A stretch of DNA of 64,000 nt from Amycolatopsis bullii (GTDB lineage Bacteria > Actinomycetota > Actinomycetes > Mycobacteriales > Pseudonocardiaceae), in the NCBI RefSeq assembly GCF_014654205.1, contig NZ_BNAW01000026.1, forward strand, positions 57,408 to 121,407, in the 5' to 3' direction. Positions 17,093 to 24,080 of this stretch are shown one piece after another. Under the pieces are notes generated by a model. The model saw only the letters and a list, made by a program, of their open reading frames with translations, made no database searches and was not told where the DNA came from. Positions within the stretch are counted from its first letter, which is position 1; each line of letters begins with the position of its first letter. The position numbers and the translations under genes are program-made.

Positions 17093-18142
17093 GTGATCAC
17101 GCGCATCCGGGGGTACGCGCTGCCGGGCGGCGAGTACGCCGACCTCTACGCCGACGGCGACCGCTGGACGACCGACCCGGTACCCGGCGCGACCCTGGTC
17201 GGCGAAGGCTGGCTGGTGCCCGGCCTGGTCGACGCGCACACCCACCCCGGCGCCGCGGCCCCCGGGCAGCCGATGGACGCGGAGCTGCTGCGGGAGCAGC
17301 TGCACCAGCACGTCGACGCCGGAGTCACGCTGATCCGGTCCCCGGGGCTGCCGGGCGAGCCGCCGCCGTGGTTCGGCGAGGACCCCGACGTCCCCCGGGC
17401 CCGGCACGCGGGACCGTGGCTGGCCCAGCACGGCCAGTTCTTCGACGGCTGGGGCCGCCGCGCCGCGCATGACGAGCTGCCCGCCTTGGCGGCGGCGCAG
17501 GCCGCCCGGACGGGGTGGGCGAAGATCATCGCGGACTGGCGCGTCGGCGACTCCGCGGTGCCGGTGGACGTGCTGCGGGCGGTGGTGCGCGAGGTCCACG
17601 CGGCCGGTGGGCGGGTCGCGGTGCACAGCCAGCACCCCGAGGGCGGCGCGGCCGCGGTGGCGGCGGGCGTCGACTCCCTCGAACACGGCATGTGCCTGGA
17701 CAGTGACCTGCTGGCGCGGATGGCCGCCCAGGGCACGGCGTTGACGCCCACGTTGTCGACGATCACGGCGAGTCTCGGCCGCCGGGAGAAGGAACCGGAC
17801 AGCCCGGCCCGCACGTGGTACCTGAGCGGCGCCCGGGTCCACGGCGCACTGACGGCGGCTGCGGCCGAAGCCGGGGTGCGCGTGCTGGCGGGCACGGATT
17901 CCCTGCCGCACGGCGGAATCGTCGCGGAGATCCGGGCGCTGCTGGCGGCGGGGGTGCAGCCGCACGACGCGCTGGCGGCGGCGTCCTGGAGCGCGCGGGC
18001 ATACCTGGGGCTGGGTGGCCTGGAGCCGGGTGCCCCGGCGGACGCGGTCGTCTACGACCGGGACCCGCGCGCGGAACCGGACCAGCTGGCCGACCCGGCG
18101 GCGGTGGTGCTGCGCGGCCGGTGCGTGCGGCGCCGCGGGTAA
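17093..18142 (+). CDS. Amidohydrolase family protein (imidazolonepropionase-like)
   Basis: 349 residues from a GTG; the adjacent GTG at 17090 is equally possible. The composite domain start LVGEGWLVPGLVDAHTHPGAA supplies the first metal-ligand pair (HTH). GWAKIIADWRV may carry the bridging lysine, VHSQHPEG and SLEHGMCLD the next histidines, and LAGTDSLPHGG the catalytic Asp. The C-terminal beta-sandwich ends LEPGAPADAVVYDRDPR, as in subtype I amidohydrolases. It likely hydrolyses an amide or lactam, possibly a cyclic dipeptide-like substrate. The stop codon lies in the loop of a hairpin. Confidence 0.88.
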   Translation: MITRIRGYALPGGEYADLYADGDRWTTDPVPGATLVGEGWLVPGLVDAHTHPGAAAPGQPMDAELLREQLHQHVDAGVTLIRSPGLPGEPPPWFGEDPDVPRARHAGPWLAQHGQFFDGWGRRAAHDELPALAAAQAARTGWAKIIADWRVGDSAVPVDVLRAVVREVHAAGGRVAVHSQHPEGGAAAVAAGVDSLEHGMCLDSDLLARMAAQGTALTPTLSTITASLGRREKEPDSPARTWYLSGARVHGALTAAAAEAGVRVLAGTDSLPHGGIVAEIRALLAAGVQPHDALAAASWSARAYLGLGGLEPGAPADAVVYDRDPRAEPDQLADPAAVVLRGRCVRRRG

Positions 18143-18154
18143 GCGCGGCGCCGC
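18127..18154 (+). terminator. GC hairpin spanning amidohydrolase stop codon
   Basis: GCGGCGCCGCG (18127-18137) and its complement (18144-18154) enclose GGTAAG, whose TAA is the stop codon. It is a likely terminator separating the amidohydrolase from the sigma factor gene downstream. Confidence 0.6.
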
Positions 18155-18227
18155 GCCGGCCTTGCGGAGCAGCCCGGCCGGGTGTGAGGTGACGTCACAG
18201 ATCGGCGCCCCGATTCGTCGGAGGGGT

Positions 18228-19091
18228 GTGACCGATCCTGTGCACGAGCGGCGGCAGCTGACCGGCCTCGCCTACCGGCTCCTGGGCTCGATGAGCGATG
18301 CCGAAGACGTCGTCCAGGAGGCGTACGGCCGGTGGTACGCCCTGTCCGAGCCGCAGCGGGACGCGATCGCGTCGCCGGGTGCGTGGCTGACGACGGTCGC
18401 CGGCCGCATCTGCCTCGACCAGCTCGGCTCGGCGCGGGTGCGGCGGGAGCGGTACGTCGGTGCGTGGCTGCCCGAGCCGCTGCCCGGGGAGGCTGCTGCC
18501 CTCGCCGACCCGGCCGACCGCGTCACGCTGGACGAGTCGATCACCATGGCGTTCCTCGTGGTCCTGGAGTCGATGACGCCGGCCGAGCGGGTGGCCTTCG
18601 TCCTGCACGACGTCTTCGGCTACCCCTTCGCGGAGGTGGCCTCGGTCCTCGGCCGCTCACCGGCGGCGTCGCGCCAGCTGGCTTCCTCCGCGCGGCGCCG
18701 GGTCCGCGCCGCCCGCGCCCCGGAGCCGGCCGAGGGGAGCGCCGCGGTGGTCCGCGCCTTCAAGCTGGCCTGGGAGGCGGGGGACATCGAGCGGCTGGTC
18801 GGCATCCTCGACCCGGAGGCCACGGTCGTCGCCGACGGCGGGGGTCTGGTCAGCGCGGTGCGCCGCCCGATCGAGGGCGGCGAGCGGGTGGCGCAGTACG
18901 CCGTGGACCTCGCGGGCCGGATCCCGGCGCTGACGCTCGAGGAGACCACGGTCAACGGGCAGCCGGGCCTGGTCGCGCTGCGGGACGGCGGCGTCGTGGC
19001 CGTCATGGCGTTCGAGGTGGCGGGCGAATCGGTCCGGCGGATCTGGGCGGTGCGGAACCCCGAGAAACTCCGCCGGTGGCAGGCGGCGTAG
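18228..19091 (+). CDS. sigJ: ECF sigma factor, SigJ-like with C-terminal SnoaL domain
   Basis: 287 residues from a GTG. Sigma region 2 is HERRQLTGLAYRLLGSMSDAEDVVQEAYGRWY, and region 4 is ESMTPAERVAFVLHDVFGYPFAEVASVLGRSPAASRQLASSARRRVR. A C-terminal SnoaL-like domain (about 175-285: AVVRAFKLAWEAGDIERLVGILDPEATVVADGGG...IWAVRNPEKLRRW) replaces the need for a separate anti-sigma factor. This is the ECF41/SigJ arrangement. In that group the extra domain regulates activity, and a carboxymuconolactone decarboxylase or DoxX gene is often the target; none is adjacent here, although one lies at 25747. Confidence 0.9.
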   Translation: MTDPVHERRQLTGLAYRLLGSMSDAEDVVQEAYGRWYALSEPQRDAIASPGAWLTTVAGRICLDQLGSARVRRERYVGAWLPEPLPGEAAALADPADRVTLDESITMAFLVVLESMTPAERVAFVLHDVFGYPFAEVASVLGRSPAASRQLASSARRRVRAARAPEPAEGSAAVVRAFKLAWEAGDIERLVGILDPEATVVADGGGLVSAVRRPIEGGERVAQYAVDLAGRIPALTLEETTVNGQPGLVALRDGGVVAVMAFEVAGESVRRIWAVRNPEKLRRWQAA

Positions 19092-19290
19092 GGGCTCTGT
19101 GTCGTTGGGTGGGGGTGACTGGTGAGCTTCTGAGCGCGGAGCAGGTCCTCGGGTCGGCACGGGGCCCCGTCACCACGAGGGAGATCGATCTCCTGGAGGA
19201 GGCTGCAGCCGCGTTGCTGACGGCACCATCGACGCCGGATGAACGAGCACTCTCGTCGGGAAGTGATCAGCCCTCGGTGAGGCCGCCTCT

Positions 19291-20238
19291 TCAGAGGCGT
19301 TCGATGCGGTCGGCCTGCGGGCCCCGGTCGCTCTGACGCACCGCGTACCGGACCCGGTCACCCTTCTGCAGCGGCTCCGACCCCATGATCACGGACGCGT
19401 GGGCGAAGAGATCGTCGCCGCCTGCGTCCGGGGTGATGAAGCCGAAGCCGCGGTCGGCGTCGTAGCGCGCGACGACGCCCTCGCCGCCTCGTACGGGCAC
19501 GTTCCGCGCCGCCGGCCCTGCGGCCGCGGCAGGTGCCGACCGCTGCGGCGCCGTCTGGGGCTCGGCGCCCCGGACCAGGTGCACGTCGCGGGCCTGCGGG
19601 CCCTTGTCTCCACTGGCCACCTCGTAGGCGACGCGGTCGCCCTCCGCGAGCCACGTCAGCCCCTCGGCCAGGGCCCGGGCGTGAACGAAGACGTCCCCGG
19701 CGCCGGAGTCGGGGTTGATGAAGCCGAAGCCCTTGTCCTCGTCGTACCAGGCCACCGTGCCGTCGGCACCGTCCGCGACACCGGCCGCAGCGGGTGAGCC
19801 GGCCTCTGCTCCCAGCGGGATCACGTGCCCGGCCTGCGGGCCGCGCTCGCCTTCGACGATCAGGAAGGCCACCCGCTGCCCCTCGGTGACCACGCCGCCG
19901 GTCACGATGGCGGAGCTGTGCACGAAGATGTCGGCGCCGCCGCCGTCCGGCGACGCGAAGCCGTACCCCTTGGCCGGCTCGTACCAGTTGATGGTGCCGA
20001 GCAGGCCCACGGCGCTGCCGGTGGCCGCATCGGCGGTGACGCGAACGCGCAGCGCCTGGGGCCCGCGGTCGTTCTCGCCGACCTCGAACACGACGGCCTG
20101 ACCCTCGCGGAGCACTTTCGCGCCGCCGTCCCCGACGATCTCGGAGGCGTGCACGAACACGTCCGGCGAGCCGTCCTCGGGCGCGAGGAAGCCGAAACCC
20201 CGTTCGGCGTCGAACCAACGGACGGTCCCTTGCGGCAT
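19291..20238 (-). CDS. Protein with four tandem cold-shock domains
   Basis: 315 residues from an ATG with GGAG seven bases upstream. Four cold-shock domains follow one another at about residues 4-66, 78-140, 155-217 and 250-313. Each has the RNP1-like K/RG(F/Y)GF and RNP2-like (D/A)(V/I/L)F(V/A)H motifs and ends RGPQA or KGPQA. Domain 4 departs most: VARYD replaces V-WF and DLFAH replaces DVFVH. The linkers are Ala/Gly-rich, the longest between domains 3 and 4. Ordinary bacterial Csp proteins are single about 67-residue domains, so this should bind long single-stranded RNA with several contacts. A small hairpin CGCCTC/GAGGCG encloses the stop codon. Confidence 0.92.
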   Translation of the reverse strand: MPQGTVRWFDAERGFGFLAPEDGSPDVFVHASEIVGDGGAKVLREGQAVVFEVGENDRGPQALRVRVTADAATGSAVGLLGTINWYEPAKGYGFASPDGGGADIFVHSSAIVTGGVVTEGQRVAFLIVEGERGPQAGHVIPLGAEAGSPAAAGVADGADGTVAWYDEDKGFGFINPDSGAGDVFVHARALAEGLTWLAEGDRVAYEVASGDKGPQARDVHLVRGAEPQTAPQRSAPAAAAGPAARNVPVRGGEGVVARYDADRGFGFITPDAGGDDLFAHASVIMGSEPLQKGDRVRYAVRQSDRGPQADRIERL

Positions 20239-20926
20239 CAAAGACTCCAGGTCGAGAGGGCGGGCACTGGCCCCCAGTCTCCCTGACAGGCCTCCGGTCC
20301 GTCGGGCCGGGCCCACAGGCGGGCGGTGCGGAGCCACGGGCGGGCCGTTGGTTCACCTGGCGACACGCCGAGTTTTGAGACCAGGTCTAACCGCCCGGGC
20401 CGACGCGTTCGTCGTGCCGCCCGCGCGGGGCGGGCACGACGAACGCGATCACCGCCGCCGCCAGTCCGGCGAGCACGGACAGGTGCGCCGCGGCCGGCAC
20501 CGTGCTGATCAGGAACAGCCGCAGCGACCCCGAAATCAGCAGGCGCCACATCCTCGGGCTCATGATCAACAAGTACCCGCGGCGGGTGGCGGTCAACCGG
20601 CGCCGCGGCAACGGCCCGGTCACGTTCACCCGCGGGAGTGGTGCGCCGCCCGGGTGAACGTGCTCCGGCCGGAAAGCGTGGACAGGTGGCGAACGGCGTC
20701 GGTCATTCGACACCTTCGACAGCGGCAGTGGCGTGGCTTTCCGCCGGGAAATCGTTGTGGCGCAATGCGGCTCTTGTTAACGGAACGCCAATGAGTTTCG
20801 GCCTTTCCGGCGGCGACCGGAAAGGAAACCGCGGGATAACGATCCGTTTGCCGCGCCGTGATCGACTGGACATCGGTGGTGGTGCTGACGAACATTGACC
20901 CCCGTGCGTGGAAGGGGAGGGGAACG
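20239..20926. other. 688-bp region with no confident gene
   Basis: Between the cold-shock protein and the hypothetical gene at 20927. It contains the 5' leader of the cold-shock gene, a possible 58-residue membrane peptide (20387-20563, minus) and a perfect 9-bp inverted repeat CCTTTCCGG/CCGGAAAGG at 20802-20825. The last 250 bases are noticeably less GC-rich (stretches such as GGCTCTTGTTAACGGAACG) and probably carry the promoter of the downstream gene. Nothing else recognisable. Confidence 0.5.
20387..20563 (-). CDS. Possible small membrane protein
   Basis: 58 residues, MSPRMWRLLISGSLRLFLISTVPAAAHLSVLAGLAAAVIAFVVPAPRGRHDE..., with two hydrophobic stretches (about 8-20 and 26-43) and a charged tail. 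No clear RBS and no recognised family. It could be a chance frame; it is recorded because it is the only reading frame in the gap with a membrane-protein character. Confidence 0.25.
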   Translation of the reverse strand: MSPRMWRLLISGSLRLFLISTVPAAAHLSVLAGLAAAVIAFVVPAPRGRHDERVGPGG

Positions 20927-21865
20927 GTGAGCCTCAGTGCGGCGGACGTGGTCGGCGAACTCAAGGCCCTGCGCAAAGGGAGGGCAATTTTCACGACACC
21001 GCTCGCGGACCGGGTCGGCCCCGCATTGCGCTCCACTTGCGGCATTCTCGAAGATGACGGAACGGTGGAGATACGGCGTAAGCTGTCGGATCGATTGCGG
21101 CCGCTGGTCGAGTCGTTGCCGGACGATCTGAAGATCGCCCTGCTCGCCGCATTCGCCCTCGACGAGCGGGCCCGGAAACCGTTCTACCAGGAACGGGTGC
21201 ACTGGGCGGCGATCACGCTCGACCGCGACGACCGGACCGTCCGGCGGCGGATCGACGAGGGAATCGAGCAGGTCGCCGCGCTGGCCGTCGCGGCGCCCCG
21301 GCACTATCCGGGACGCGGCTGGCACACCGAAGAACTGCGCGTCACGCTGGCTCTGGACCAACCGGTGCCGGAGGCGTTCGAATTCCGGCGGGTGATCGCC
21401 GACGCCGACGAAATCGCCGTGCTCGACCTCGCGCCGACCTTGCCGGTCGCCGCCGAATCCGGCGATTCGCCGCACGAGTCCGATCGCGGTGTCGACGTGT
21501 TCCACGGCGGGTTGCTGATCCGCCGGGTGCCGGAATCGAGTGATCGGACCGGGCTGGTGTTGCGGCTGCCGGAGCCGTTGCGCCGCGGCACGCGGCACGA
21601 GGTCGGGCTGCGATTGCGGGCGAACCTGCGAGAACCGCGTTACCTCTGCGTGCCGCGGCACCCGTGCGATCTTTTCGATCTGCACGTCCGGTTCGGTGAA
21701 CGCGTGCCGAAGCGGATCGTGCGCCAGGAAAAGGTTTCCCCCGCGGCGGCCGACGACCGGTCGCGAACCGGTTCCGCACTGGCGGCCGACCGGGCAGGCG
21801 AGGTGCACGTCCGGTTCCGGAACCTCGCCCCGGGCTTCGCGTACGGAATCCGCTGGGCCAGTTAA
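20927..21865 (+). CDS. Uncharacterised actinobacterial protein with LRKGRA helical module
   Basis: 312 residues from a GTG preceded by GGAGGGGAAC. The N-terminal part (VSLSAADVVGELKALRKGRAIFTTPLADRVGPALRSTCGILEDDGTVEIRRKLSDRLRPLVESLPDDLKIALLAAFALDE) and the following HWAAITLDRDDRTVRRRIDEGIEQVA form a helical module. I recall it at the start of diverse actinobacterial proteins, without known function. The T-R-RRIDEG segment looks like the start of a helix-turn-helix. The C-terminal 170 residues are beta-rich (DVFHGGLLIRRVPESSDRTGLVLRLPEPLRRGTRHEVGLRL) with no recognised domain and no membrane segment. A sigma factor gene follows 146 bases downstream on the same strand. Confidence 0.75.
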   Translation: MSLSAADVVGELKALRKGRAIFTTPLADRVGPALRSTCGILEDDGTVEIRRKLSDRLRPLVESLPDDLKIALLAAFALDERARKPFYQERVHWAAITLDRDDRTVRRRIDEGIEQVAALAVAAPRHYPGRGWHTEELRVTLALDQPVPEAFEFRRVIADADEIAVLDLAPTLPVAAESGDSPHESDRGVDVFHGGLLIRRVPESSDRTGLVLRLPEPLRRGTRHEVGLRLRANLREPRYLCVPRHPCDLFDLHVRFGERVPKRIVRQEKVSPAAADDRSRTGSALAADRAGEVHVRFRNLAPGFAYGIRWAS

Positions 21866-22011
21866 CGGACAATAGCTGGACAACCCCTACGACACTGCAA
21901 CGTTGCTGGTCAGCGGCTCGATTACGCCATATGTCGGACCGGAACCGTCGAGGCGGCGAACTGTTTGCTGTGGACGGTTCCGGGTCCCGGTGGCGGACAC
22001 GAGGAGGGCCC

Positions 22012-22650
22012 GTGGAGACCATGATCGCGGAGGCGGACACAGCCGTCGACGGCTACACCGTGCTGGAGGACTCGCCGAGGCCGGAGGGCGTCCTGGCGAA
22101 GGAGCGGCTCGACCCGGTGGTGGCGGCGGCGCGCGACGGCGACCCGGAGGCGGTCCAGGCACTGCTGCGGCTGATCAAGCCGACGGTCGTGCGCTACTGC
22201 CGGGCGCGCATCGGCGGCCGGGACCTGTCCTACCTTTCGGCCGACGACGTCGCCCAGGAGGTGTGCCTGGCGGTGCTGAAGGTGCTGCCGAGCTACCAGG
22301 ACCGCGGGGGATCGTTCCTCTACCTGGTGCGCGCGATCGCGGCGAACAAGGTCGCCGACGCGTTCCGCTCGGTGGCCAGGGACCGCTCGAAGCCGGTGCC
22401 GGAGCTGCCGGACCGGCCACTGGGTGGCAACGAGCCGGAGAACCACGTCCTCGAGCTGGACCTGGGTGCCCGGCTGGCCCGGCTGCTGGCGTTGCTGCCG
22501 CCGTTGCACCAGGACATCCTGTCGCTGCGGATCATCGTCGGCCTGTCGGCGAACGAGACGGCGGAGGCGCTGGGCATCTCCGCCGGCAACGTCCGCATCA
22601 CCCAGTTCCGCGCGCTGACGAAGCTGCGCGGCATGATCGGCGAGTTCTGA
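22012..22650 (+). CDS. ECF sigma factor, SigD/ShbA-like
   Basis: 212 residues from a GTG just after GAGGAGGG; an ATG three codons later is possible. Region 2 is LLRLIKPTVVRYCRARIGGRDLSYLSADDVAQEVCLAVLKVLPSY, and region 4 is LLPPLHQDILSLRIIVGLSANETAEALGISAGNVRITQFRALTKLRGMI. The 'KP-VVRYCRARIG' opening and the long acidic leader are typical of the SigD/ShbA group; ShbA drives transcription of the principal sigma gene hrdB in Streptomyces. No anti-sigma gene is adjacent. A second, shorter member of the same group is encoded nearby on the other strand (22954-23454). Confidence 0.9.
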   Translation: METMIAEADTAVDGYTVLEDSPRPEGVLAKERLDPVVAAARDGDPEAVQALLRLIKPTVVRYCRARIGGRDLSYLSADDVAQEVCLAVLKVLPSYQDRGGSFLYLVRAIAANKVADAFRSVARDRSKPVPELPDRPLGGNEPENHVLELDLGARLARLLALLPPLHQDILSLRIIVGLSANETAEALGISAGNVRITQFRALTKLRGMIGEF

Positions 22651-22654
22651 GGCG

Positions 22655-22957
22655 TCACTCGAGCCATTCGGTGATGAAGTGGTCGCTTTCGTGGATGTGC
22701 ACGGCCTCGTAGACGCCGGGGCCGAGCACGGCGAACTTGTGCGGCGTGCCGGCCGGGACGACGAGCACGTCCCCCGGGCCGCCGTCGCGCTGCTCGTCGC
22801 CGACGGTGAACCGCGCGCGCCCGCGGATGATCACGAACGTCTCGGTGTAGGGGTGCCGGTGCAGCCGGGGGCCGGAGCCGACGACGTCCGTGCTTTCGCG
22901 GATGACCGAGACTCCGGACCCGACGTCGCGTCCTTCGAAATTCTCGCTGTCGCTCAC
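22655..22957 (-). CDS. Small cupin-domain protein
   Basis: 100 residues, a single cupin barrel. Motif 1 is PRLHRHPYTETFVIIRGRARFTVG, with the two His and Glu metal ligands, and motif 2 is GDVLVVPAGTPHKFAVLGPGVYEAVHIH. The GTG start overlaps the stop of the upstream sigma factor as GTGA, so the two are translationally coupled. It has no enzyme-specific region. Its role could be metal-dependent small-molecule sensing or catalysis. Coupling to a sigma factor suggests a regulatory link, which is inference. Confidence 0.88.
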   Translation of the reverse strand: MSDSENFEGRDVGSGVSVIRESTDVVGSGPRLHRHPYTETFVIIRGRARFTVGDEQRDGGPGDVLVVPAGTPHKFAVLGPGVYEAVHIHESDHFITEWLE

Positions 22958-23454
22958 CAGGCCAGGGTAGCCGCCGTGACGACCTGGCGGAGCCGGCCGA
23001 GCGCCCGGTGCTGGGCCACCCGCACCGCGCCCGGTGTCGAACCGACCGCGGCCGCGGTTTCCTCCGCCGTCAGGCCGACCACCACGCGCAGCACGACGAT
23101 TTCCCGTTGCCTGCGCGGCAGCACCCCCAGCACCTTCGCCATCCGCTCGCGCAGCTCCCGCCGCAACGCGTGGTGCTCCGGCCCCAGCGACGCGTCCGGC
23201 TCGTCCGGCAGTTCGGCGACCGGTTCGTCCTGCCGCGCCGCCGCCTTCCGCGCGGCCGCGACCTTCGACCGGGCTATCCCGCACACGAAGTCCGGGAACG
23301 GCCGCTCCGGTGGCCGCCGGGGCAGGGCCTTGAGCAGGGCCACGCAGACGTCCTGGGCGACGTCGTCGGCCGAGTCGGGGTCCAGTCTGGCTCGGCAGTA
23401 ACGCACCACCAGTGGCCTGGCCGCGGCCAGCAGGTGGTCCGGGTCGGTGTTCAT
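22954..23454 (-). CDS. ECF sigma factor, short SigD/ShbA-like paralogue
   Basis: 166 residues from an ATG with GGAGGGA. Region 2 is AARPLVVRYCRARLDPDSADDVAQDVCVALLKALPRR, and region 4 is VLGVLPRRQREIVVLRVVVGLTAEETAAAVGSTPGAVRVAQHRALGRLRQVV. VVRYCRAR, ADDVAQ-VC-A-LK-LP and PVAELPDEP are shared with the sigma factor at 22012, marking the two as paralogues. The Shine-Dalgarno sits in a short CCTCCG/CGGAGG inverted repeat (23462-23475) that might limit translation. The gene is coupled to the downstream cupin by a four-base overlap. Confidence 0.88.
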   Translation of the reverse strand: MNTDPDHLLAAARPLVVRYCRARLDPDSADDVAQDVCVALLKALPRRPPERPFPDFVCGIARSKVAAARKAAARQDEPVAELPDEPDASLGPEHHALRRELRERMAKVLGVLPRRQREIVVLRVVVGLTAEETAAAVGSTPGAVRVAQHRALGRLRQVVTAATLAW

Positions 23455-23581
23455 GGGCGTCCCTCCGTGCGGAGGAACTACCCCCATTCGGCGCGGACCG
23501 ATCCGGCAGGCGAGGATTCCCGGCTATTTCCGGGATGACCGCGAAAGCAGCGGCGATCCGTCGATCCACAGGGGAGATGAC

Positions 23582-23950
23582 CTACGGCTCCCGCTGCGAC
23601 CGGAACGCGTCCAGCACGCGACGCTCCCGTTTGGTCGGCCGCCCGGCACCGCGGTCACGGCGGGCGACCGGGACCACCGTCTCCGGCGGCGGTTTCGGGG
23701 TCCGGTCCACGTAGCACGTCGCCGCGTCCGGGGCGCCCACCCGCTTCTGGATCACGCGGACGACGTCGAGGACCTTCGTCGTCCCGCCGACGCGCAGGCG
23801 GACTTCGTCGCCCGGGACGACCGTGGTCGCCGGTTTGGCCGGTTTGTCGTTGACGCGCACGTGGCCGCCGCGGCAGGCCGCCGCCGCGTCCGGGCGCGTC
23901 TTCGTCAGCCGGACCGCCCAGAGCCAGCGGTCCACTCGGGTGGACTCCAC
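23582..23950 (-). CDS. S4-domain RNA-binding protein (Hsp15/HslR-like)
   Basis: 122 residues. The S4 domain occupies residues 4-60: TRVDRWLWAVRLTKTRPDAAAACRGGHVRVNDKPAKPATTVVPGDEVRLRVGG. It is followed by a basic tail with RDRGAGRPTKRERRVLDAFR. This is the Hsp15/RQC-P group. HslR in E. coli binds stalled 50S subunits carrying peptidyl-tRNA, and RqcP in Bacillus promotes poly-alanine tailing. A role in ribosome rescue is likely by family. Confidence 0.88.
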   Translation of the reverse strand: MESTRVDRWLWAVRLTKTRPDAAAACRGGHVRVNDKPAKPATTVVPGDEVRLRVGGTTKVLDVVRVIQKRVGAPDAATCYVDRTPKPPPETVVPVARRDRGAGRPTKRERRVLDAFRSQREP

Positions 23951-24012
23951 AGTCGTCCATCATGGCCCATTCAGCGGCACCGCCCCGCAACCCCGCCAGG
24001 TTACTCGTGGGT

Positions 24013-24026
24013 ACATGTCGACTTGT
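24013..24026. promoter_or_regulatory. Imperfect palindrome upstream of cholesterol oxidase
   Basis: ACATGTCGACTTGT pairs in six of seven positions and lies in the promoter region of the oxidase gene. A TATAAC/TCTAAA-type AT-rich element follows at 24041-24056. A TetR-type repressor could bind here, but no regulator is adjacent. Confidence 0.3.
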
Positions 24027-24080
24027 CTGCACCACGCCGCTATAACTTGTTCTAAATACCTCAACGGTGAGGAACAACAC

